Assembly (NCBI GenBank): GCA_947479995.1
Contig: CANKBT010000098.1
Coordinates: forward strand, 1-9,882
Direction of reading: 5' to 3'
From: Frankiaceae bacterium
Lineage (GTDB): Bacteria; Actinomycetota; Actinomycetes; Mycobacteriales; SCTD01
DNA length: 9,882 bases
Shown here: one piece after another, positions 5,743 through 9,882 of the stretch
Numbering within the stretch: position 1 is the stretch's first letter
Layout of the letters: each line of letters begins with the position of its first letter
Notes under the pieces: generated by a model
Told to the model about the DNA's origin: nothing
Database searches by the model: none
What the model saw: the letters and a program-made list of their open reading frames with translations, nothing else
Position numbers and translations under genes: made by a program

Positions 5743-6357
5743 GTGTTCAGGCGCCAGGGCAGCAAGGTGCTCGTGGTCGACCTCAGCGGCCAGACCGTCA
5801 AGGCGCTGGCCGGCTCGATGGTCGCGTACGAGGGCGACGTGACGTTCAAGAAGGGCGCCATGGGCGGCGGTGAGGGCCTGCGCGGCGCGCTCAAGCGCAA
5901 GGCGACCGGCGAGTCGCTCGACCTCATGGACATGACCGGCTCGGGCACCGTCTACCTGGCGCACCGGGCCACCGAGGTGGAGGTCGTCGACCTGCGCGGC
6001 GAGACGCTGCGCGTCGAGTCGTCCGCCCTGCTCGCGGTCGCGCCCGGGCTGCGCACCGCCGTCGAGTTCAGCGGGCTGCGCGGCGCGAGCAGCGGCCAGG
6101 GGCTGTTCACCACGACGGTCAGCGGCGACGGGCAGGTCGCCGTGCTGTCGGACGGCCCGCCCCTCGTGCTCGAGGTGACGCCGCAGACGCCGCTCGTCGT
6201 CGACCCCGACGCGTACGTCTGCGCCAAGGGGCAGCTGCAGCAGTCGTTCGTCACCGACGTCAGCTGGCGCGACGCCGTCGGCGCCGGGGGCGGCGAGGCG
6301 TACAGCCTGCGCTTCGAGGGCAGCGGTGTCGTCTACGTCCAGCCCGCGGAGCGCTGA
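5743..6357 (+). CDS. AIM24 (DUF124) family protein, first of three
   Basis: A 204-residue AIM24/DUF124 family protein, an all-beta fold of two similar halves. The yeast relative AIM24 acts at the mitochondrial inner membrane; the bacterial role is not established. Visible motifs are SMVAYEGDVTF (residues 25-35), the strand pair GSGTVYLA, the G118-Q-G-L-F-T-T block with VSGDGQVAVL, VDPDAYV, and the closing W175-R-D-A-V-G180 with GSGVVYVQ. No signal peptide or membrane segment is seen. It opens a three-gene operon: its TGA is three bases before the next GTG. It is the closest relative of the second copy, sharing stretches of identical DNA. A short basic insert (RGALKRKATGE, about residues 46-56) occurs where the second copy has LVGRALSGE. 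Function cannot be assigned from sequence. Confidence 0.85.
   Translation: MFRRQGSKVLVVDLSGQTVKALAGSMVAYEGDVTFKKGAMGGGEGLRGALKRKATGESLDLMDMTGSGTVYLAHRATEVEVVDLRGETLRVESSALLAVAPGLRTAVEFSGLRGASSGQGLFTTTVSGDGQVAVLSDGPPLVLEVTPQTPLVVDPDAYVCAKGQLQQSFVTDVSWRDAVGAGGGEAYSLRFEGSGVVYVQPAER
6093..6114 (+). repeat. Direct repeat copy A within the first AIM24 gene
   Basis: These 22 bases recur exactly at 6744-6765 in the second AIM24 gene and encode the shared GQGLFTT motif. A further 20-base identical pair lies at 6263-6282 and 6911-6930. The offsets (651 and 648 bases) are multiples of three. Confidence 0.8.
6348..6351 (+). promoter_or_regulatory. Ribosome binding site GGAG of the second AIM24 gene
   Basis: GGAG lies nine bases before the GTG at 6361, inside the last codons of the first AIM24 gene. 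It supports that start and contrasts with the leaderless starts elsewhere in the window. Confidence 0.5.
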
Positions 6358-6360
6358 GCC

Positions 6361-7011
6361 GTGCCGGGGTTCGCGCTCGTCAACCACAAGGTCGTCAGCG
6401 TCCCGGTCGCGCCGGGGCGCGAGGTGCTCGCCAAGCGCGGCGCGATGCTCGCCTACAGCGGCGACGTGCGGTTCCGCCCGGTGTCCGGACCGCGCCCCGG
6501 GCTCGGCGGGCTCGTCGGCCGCGCGCTGTCCGGCGAGGCCGCGCCGCTCATGGTCGCCGACGGCAGCGGCCAGGTGTCGTACGGCTACGCCGGCCTGGCC
6601 GTGCACCTCGTGCACCTCGACGGCACGGGCTCGCTCAGCGTCGAGAGCGACCGGCTGCTGTGCCACGACGCCGGCCTGCAGACGGCCGTGGTGTTCCTCG
6701 GCCAGCAGGGCGGCGTGCGCGGGGCGGTGCGCGGCGCGGTGACCGGCCAGGGGCTGTTCACCACGCAGGTCAGCGGCGTCGGCGACGTCGCGGTGCTGGC
6801 GCACGGCGGCGTGCTCGAGCTGCCGGTCGGCGGCCGGCCGGTCGTCGTCGACCCGCAGGCGTACGTCGGGCACGTCGGCGCGGTGCAGGTCGACGTGAGC
6901 GCGAGCGTGGGCTGGCGCGACGCCGTCGGCCGCGGGTCCGGCGAGGCGGTGCAGCTCCGGCTCTCGGGCAGCGGCTCGGTGCTCGTCCAGGCGTCCGAGG
7001 AGAGGTTCTGA
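6361..7011 (+). CDS. AIM24 (DUF124) family protein, second of three
   Basis: A 216-residue AIM24/DUF124 family protein. Motifs parallel the first copy: KRGAMLAYSGDVRF near residues 24-37, GTGSLSVES, the G129-Q-G-L-F-T-T135 block followed by VSGVGDVAVL, VDPQAYVGHVG, and W185-R-D-A-V-G190 with GSGSVLVQ at the end. The halves are clearly homologous to those of copy one, while sequence between the blocks has diverged, so this is a duplication rather than a recent copy. The GTG at 6361 has a GGAG nine bases upstream and starts three bases after the preceding stop. Its TGA shares one base with the ATG of the third copy, so the three proteins are probably made together and may act as subunits of one assembly (inference). 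No signal peptide or membrane segment is visible. Confidence 0.85.
   Translation: MPGFALVNHKVVSVPVAPGREVLAKRGAMLAYSGDVRFRPVSGPRPGLGGLVGRALSGEAAPLMVADGSGQVSYGYAGLAVHLVHLDGTGSLSVESDRLLCHDAGLQTAVVFLGQQGGVRGAVRGAVTGQGLFTTQVSGVGDVAVLAHGGVLELPVGGRPVVVDPQAYVGHVGAVQVDVSASVGWRDAVGRGSGEAVQLRLSGSGSVLVQASEERF
6744..6765 (+). repeat. Direct repeat copy B within the second AIM24 gene
   Basis: Exact match to 6093-6114. Recombination between the two would delete 651 bases and leave an in-frame hybrid AIM24 gene, so this pair could support copy-number change or gene conversion. Confidence 0.8.
6998..7005 (+). promoter_or_regulatory. Ribosome binding site AGGAGAGG of the third AIM24 gene
   Basis: This is the strongest Shine-Dalgarno match noticed in the window. 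Its GGAG core lies eight bases before the ATG at 7011, fixing that start and suggesting efficient translation of the third copy. Confidence 0.7.
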
Positions 7012-7757
7012 TGACCGGCCAGCCGCTGGGTCCGAGCACCCTGCCGCACAACGACAACGTCAACCCGTACAGCTACAACATCGCGCTGGACGGCACGTGG
7101 TTCCTGCGCAAGGGCGCGATGATCGCCTACTACGGGCAGATGCGCTTCGAGGCGCTGTCGTCGGTCGGCTCGCTGACCGGCATGGTCGCGCGGCAGTTCT
7201 CCTCGCCGATGTACACGCGCGAGTGGGTCGTCGCGACCGGCCAGGGCTCGCTCATGGTGGCCGACCGCGGGCACGACGTGAACAGCCTCGACCTCGAGGA
7301 CGGCAACCTCACGGTCCGCGCGTCGAACCTGCTCGCCTTCACGCCCGACCTGCAGCTCAAGCAGTCGATCGTGCCGGGCTTCCTCACGCTGATCGGCACG
7401 GGCACCTTCCTCGCCTCGAGCAACGGGCCGGTCGTGTTCGCCGAGCCGCCGCTGCGCGTCGACCCCCAGGCGCTCGTCGGGTGGGCCGACTGCCCGTCGC
7501 CGTCGCACCACTTCGACGCCGGCTGGATGTCGGACTTCCTCGGCGCGGCGCAGGGCCTGCTCGGCCGGCAGTCCGGCGAAGAGCGGCAGTTCGACTTCAC
7601 CGGCGCCGGCACCGTGCTGCTCCAGTCGTCCGAGCTCGTCGTGGAGGACCCCGCGCTGCTGCAGCAGATCACCGAGCAGACCGGCATGCTCGGCACGGGT
7701 CAGCTGCAGTCGCTCGTCACGACCCTGCAGGCCCGCCTGCAGGGCGCGCAGCAGTAG
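7011..7757 (+). CDS. AIM24 (DUF124) family protein, third and most diverged
   Basis: A 248-residue AIM24/DUF124 family protein, longer than the other two. A polar N-terminal extension of about 28 residues precedes the first motif, RKGAMIAYYGQMRF (residues 33-46). Recognisable blocks follow: GQGSLMVADRG, GNLTVRASNLLAF, LIGTGTFLASS, RVDPQALVGW and GAGTVLLQSSE. The GLFTT and WRDAVG blocks of the first two copies are replaced by GTGTFLA and AGWMSDFLGAAQGLLGRQ. A C-terminal tail of about 40 residues (209-248), rich in Gln and Leu and probably helical, is unique to this copy. The ATG at 7011 overlaps the preceding TGA by one base and has a strong ribosome binding site. Its end overlaps the convergent acetyltransferase gene by 41 bases. 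Differences from the other copies suggest a distinct role within a common complex (inference). Confidence 0.84.
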   Translation: MTGQPLGPSTLPHNDNVNPYSYNIALDGTWFLRKGAMIAYYGQMRFEALSSVGSLTGMVARQFSSPMYTREWVVATGQGSLMVADRGHDVNSLDLEDGNLTVRASNLLAFTPDLQLKQSIVPGFLTLIGTGTFLASSNGPVVFAEPPLRVDPQALVGWADCPSPSHHFDAGWMSDFLGAAQGLLGRQSGEERQFDFTGAGTVLLQSSELVVEDPALLQQITEQTGMLGTGQLQSLVTTLQARLQGAQQ

Positions 7758-8175
7758 CCCCCGCCGCGGCGTCCGAGGCGAGCCGCAGCTCGAGGAAGCG
7801 GCCGTCCTCGAGCGGCGTGAACCCGTAGCCCTCGTACAGCCCGTGCGCGTCCTTCGTCGCGAGCATGACGCGGCGCACGCCCCACGACCGCGCCTGCGCC
7901 AGCGCCGCCTCGACGAGCGCGCGCCCGACGCCGGCGCCGCGCGCCTCCGGCGCCACGAAGACGTCGGCGAGCCAGGCGAACGTCGCGCGGTCGCTCGCCA
8001 GCCGGGCGACGCCGACCTGGGTGCCGCCGTCGTACGCGCCCACCGCCCACGAGCCGGCGAGCGCGCGCTCGACCACGTCGCGCGCGACGCCCGGCGACCA
8101 GTACGTCGTCGCGAGCCAGCCGTGCACGCGGTCGAGGTCCAGCCGCGCCGGGTCGTCGGACAGCTCGAGCGTCAT
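7717..8175 (-). CDS. Small GNAT acetyltransferase
   Basis: A 152-residue single-domain GNAT N-acetyltransferase. The fold is evident: an N-terminal YWSPGVARDVVERAL helix, the strand VGVARL, the DVFV strand followed by the acetyl-CoA loop R79-G-A-G-V-G84, and the C-terminal DAHGLYEGYGF segment with Y114 and Y117 as possible general-acid tyrosines. The conserved domain ends near L132; the remaining 20 residues are Ala/Gly/Pro-rich and lie largely over the end of the convergent AIM24 gene, as if an original stop had been lost. The ATG at 8175 overlaps the TGA of the upstream aminotransferase (ATGA), so the two are translationally coupled and likely act in one pathway, for example acylation of an amine or amino acid (inference). 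Its acceptor is unknown. Confidence 0.87.
   Translation of the reverse strand: MTLELSDDPARLDLDRVHGWLATTYWSPGVARDVVERALAGSWAVGAYDGGTQVGVARLASDRATFAWLADVFVAPEARGAGVGRALVEAALAQARSWGVRRVMLATKDAHGLYEGYGFTPLEDGRFLELRLASDAAAGATAARPAGGPAGS
7723..7744. terminator. Hairpin inside the overlap of convergent gene ends
   Basis: CCCTGCAGG and CCTGCAGGG form a perfect 9-bp stem with a CCCG tetraloop. It lies within the last codons of both the third AIM24 gene and the opposing acetyltransferase, so it could stop transcription from either side. No T-run follows. Because each arm contains a self-complementary octamer, the structure also reads as a direct repeat. Confidence 0.45.
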
Positions 8176-9332
8176 GCGCGCCCCAGCCGCTCCGCTGCCG
8201 CCTCGAGCGTCTCCAGCCGCTTCGGGAAGGCGAAGCGCAGGAGCCCGGCGCCGTCCGACGGGTCGGCGAAGAACGACGTGCCCGGGACGGCGGCGACGCC
8301 GGGGTCGACGACGAGCCGCCGGGCGTACGCGCTGCTGTCCTGCGCAGGGTCGAGCGCGCTGGTGCGGCACAGCGCGTAGTAGGCGCCGTCGGGGACGGTG
8401 ACGTCGTAGCCGACCTCGGCGAGCACGCCGCACAGCAGGTCGCGGCGCTCGCGGTAGTCGTCGGCGAGGTGGGCGTAGTACGACGGGGGCAGCGCCATCG
8501 CGGCCGCACCCGCGGCCTGCAGCGGCGCGGGCGCGCCGACGGTGAGGAAGTCGTGCACCTTGCGGATGGCCGCGGTCAGCGCCGGCGGCGCGACCGTCCA
8601 GCCGACCCGCCACCCCGTCACCGCGTACGTCTTCGACAGCGCGTTGACGGTGACCGTGCGGTCCTCGAGCCCCGGCACGCGCGCGGGCGGCAGGTGCGGG
8701 ACGTCGTAGACGATGTGCTCGTAGATCTCGTCGGTCAGACACAGGACGTCCCACTCCTGGCACAGCGCGCTGATGACGTCGAGCTCGGCGCGCGTGAAGA
8801 CCTTCCCGGTCGGGTTGTGCGGCGTGTTGACGACGATCGCACGCGTCCGGTGGTTGAAGGCCGCGCGCAGCTCGGCCTCGTCGAAGGACCAGTCCGGCCA
8901 GCGGAGCTGGACGTAGCGCGGCGTCGCGCCCGACAGCACGGCGTCGGGGGCGTAGTTCTCGTAGAAGGGCTCGAACACCACGACCTCGTCGCCGGGGTCG
9001 ACGACGGCGAGCAGGGTGGCGATCATCGCCTCGGTCGCGCCGCAGGTGACGCACAGCTCGGTCTCCGGGTCGACCTCCCAGCCCGGGTACGCCGCTGCGG
9101 TCTTCGCCGCGATGCCGTCGCGGAAGGCCTTGGCGCCCCAGGTGATCGCGTACTGGTTGACGTCGGCGTCGATCGCCGCCTTGGCGGCCTCCTTGAGCTC
9201 CGGCGGGCACGGGAAGTCGGGGAAGCCCTGCGCGAGGTTGACGCCGCCCGAGGCCGCGCACAGCCGCGACATCTCGCGGATGACCGACTCGGTGAAGCCC
9301 GCCGCCTTGGTGCTCGTCCAGTCCCTGCCCAT
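8172..9332 (-). CDS. PLP-dependent aminotransferase, class I (kynurenine/methionine aminotransferase-like)
   Basis: A 386-residue fold-type I aminotransferase that should transfer an amino group from an amino acid to a 2-oxo acid using pyridoxal phosphate in the cytoplasm. Key residues are visible: N173 in NTPHNPTG, D201 and Y204 in TDEIYEH, the Schiff-base lysine K234 in NALSKTYAVTGWR, and the carboxylate-binding R366 in LRFAFP. The N-terminal block NLAQGFPDFPCP and NQYAITWG, and the FEPFYENY segment, fit the I-gamma group containing kynurenine and methionine aminotransferases; DapC-like enzymes of diaminopimelate synthesis are the main alternative. The ATG at 9332 is favoured over a start 11 codons upstream because CAGGAT ends seven bases before it. 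Its stop overlaps the start of the GNAT gene. The amino donor is not predictable from sequence alone. Confidence 0.9.
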   Translation of the reverse strand: MGRDWTSTKAAGFTESVIREMSRLCAASGGVNLAQGFPDFPCPPELKEAAKAAIDADVNQYAITWGAKAFRDGIAAKTAAAYPGWEVDPETELCVTCGATEAMIATLLAVVDPGDEVVVFEPFYENYAPDAVLSGATPRYVQLRWPDWSFDEAELRAAFNHRTRAIVVNTPHNPTGKVFTRAELDVISALCQEWDVLCLTDEIYEHIVYDVPHLPPARVPGLEDRTVTVNALSKTYAVTGWRVGWTVAPPALTAAIRKVHDFLTVGAPAPLQAAGAAAMALPPSYYAHLADDYRERRDLLCGVLAEVGYDVTVPDGAYYALCRTSALDPAQDSSAYARRLVVDPGVAAVPGTSFFADPSDGAGLLRFAFPKRLETLEAAAERLGRA

Positions 9333-9339
9333 GCGACGC

Positions 9340-9345
9340 ATCCTG
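9340..9345 (-). promoter_or_regulatory. -10 box CAGGAT of a leaderless gene
   Basis: Read on the - strand, CAGGAT ends seven bases before the ATG at 9332. It would drive the aminotransferase-acetyltransferase pair. Confidence 0.5.
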
Positions 9346-9372
9346 CCCCGTCGCGTGTGCCGCACGGGACAG

Positions 9373-9555
9373 GTGCACGACCCGTTCGACGGCGAGCGGC
9401 CCGCGTGGCCGTCGACGCCAAGCCGCCTCTACCTCGTGTGGAACGCCTGCAGCGGCACGCCGCACGTGCGCCTGCGGGGCACCGGGAGCGTCGCGGTGCC
9501 GGGCAGCGAGAAGTCCCACCGCGAGGTCGTGGGGGCCGACCCGGCGGGATCAGCG
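9373..9555 (+). pseudogene. Orphan coding-like stretch without a stop, possibly a gene remnant
   Basis: A + strand frame starting at GTG 9373 (with in-frame alternatives at GTG 9355 and ATG 9331) shows strongly coding-like codon use: from 9373 to about 9555 nearly every third position is G or C, and the product reads like protein (HDPFDGERPAWP, RLYLVWNACSG, VRLRGTGSVAVPGSEKS). Past about 9555 the same frame loses this bias and runs open to the window's end over the opposing O-acetyltransferase gene, where it is surely not coding. So it either shifts frame to the TGA at 9600-9602, or is the N-terminal remnant of a gene cut by rearrangement, or is chance. No -10 box at the usual distance or ribosome binding site was seen. 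No family recognised. The end given is where the codon bias fades. Confidence 0.3.
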
Positions 9556-9564
9556 CACCCCCGC

Positions 9565-9882
9565 TCACCAGGTCCGGCGCACGCTCGCCTTCGGCCCGGT
9601 GACCAGGCTGGAGGCCGGCACGTCGTCGGCGACCACCGCGCCCGCGGCGACCACGGCGTCGCGACCGATGGTCACGCCGGGCAGCACGGTGGCACCGGCG
9701 CCGATCCACGCGCCCTCCTCGACCACGATCGGCGCGCCGGTGAGGTGCAGTCTCCGGTCGGCCGGGTCGACCGGGTGCCCGCTCGTGATGAAGGTGGCGC
9801 GCGGCCCGACCATGACGCGAGCGCCCAGCCGGATCCCGGCGTAGTCGAGGAACGTGCAGCCCTGGTTGACGAAGACGCGCTC
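9565..9882 (-). CDS. Maltose/galactoside O-acetyltransferase family protein (partial, C-terminal half)
   Basis: The last 105 residues of a left-handed beta-helix (hexapeptide-repeat) O-acetyltransferase, whose N-terminus lies beyond the right edge. Family members transfer acetyl from acetyl-CoA to a sugar or nodulation-factor hydroxyl. The visible part starts in the core (ERVFVNQGCTFLDYAG), then MVGPRATF, and the extended loop SGHPVDPADR, whose histidine is the catalytic base in this family. Hexapeptide turns follow: IVVEEGAWIGAGATVLPGV and IGRDAVVAAGAVVADDVP. The end, SLVTGPKASVRRTW, is the usual GxPAKxxR-type C-terminal hook. It is a complete C-terminus with TGA at 9565-9567. The acceptor sugar is unknown. 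It faces the orphan + strand stretch; no terminator was recognised in the short gap. Confidence 0.9.
   Translation of the reverse strand, partial: ERVFVNQGCTFLDYAGIRLGARVMVGPRATFITSGHPVDPADRRLHLTGAPIVVEEGAWIGAGATVLPGVTIGRDAVVAAGAVVADDVPASSLVTGPKASVRRTW

Noticed and set aside
9333..9365. Aminotransferase start 11 codons further upstream
   Set aside because: It would add only a basic, low-complexity stretch and place the CAGGAT box inside the gene; family members start close to the WTSTKAAGF segment.
8469..9602. A 377-codon open frame on the + strand opposite the aminotransferase
   Set aside because: The opposite strand carries an aminotransferase with all catalytic residues; the + frame shows only antisense composition.
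1..9882. CRISPR array, tRNA, rRNA, insertion sequence or phage genes
   Set aside because: No regularly spaced repeats, tRNA-like cloverleaf, transposase motifs or terminal inverted repeats were seen.

Overview
The window comes from a very GC-rich genome with almost every third codon position G or C, GTG as well as ATG starts, mostly TGA stops and tightly packed genes. Together with a MhuD-type haem-degrading enzyme, an MpaB/DUF2236 oxygenase and TANNNT-like -10 boxes placed directly before start codons (leaderless genes), this points to an actinobacterium (Actinomycetota). The family cannot be told from the sequence. No mobile element, tRNA, rRNA or CRISPR array was seen; this looks like ordinary chromosomal housekeeping and accessory territory.

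Layout. The first ~100 bases may hold the tail of an upstream gene. Then, all on +, come a three-CxxC zinc-ribbon-like protein (128-562), a YfcE/MJ0936-type phosphodiesterase (636-1136) coupled by a GTGA overlap to a TauE/SafE permease (1133-1870), and an alpha/beta hydrolase (1881-2708). A hairpin at 2729-2757 separates it from two - strand genes, a MhuD-like haem-degrading monooxygenase (2767-3093) and a second alpha/beta hydrolase (3104-3922). Divergent from that hydrolase, a + block carries an MpaB/DUF2236 oxygenase (3981-4817), a two-domain GNAT acetyltransferase (4858-5733) and three consecutive AIM24 (DUF124) paralogues (5743-6357, 6361-7011, 7011-7757). The third AIM24 gene collides tail to tail, with a 41-base overlap, with a - strand pair: a class I PLP aminotransferase (8172-9332) and a GNAT acetyltransferase (7717-8175) joined by an ATGA overlap. 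The right edge holds an orphan + strand coding-like stretch without a stop and the C-terminal half of a maltose/galactoside O-acetyltransferase family protein (9565-9882, -).

How it works together. Each gene that seems to begin a transcription unit (eight cases) has a YASNNT hexamer ending 6-7 bases before its start codon; genes tightly coupled to a predecessor lack it. In three cases the TAG stop of the upstream gene is itself the first half of that hexamer, so stop codon and promoter share bases. All other stops of complete genes are TGA except the TAG ending the AIM24 operon. This stop/promoter overlap and the triple AIM24 operon are the most interesting things here. I see no convincing evidence of a wholly new multi-gene system.
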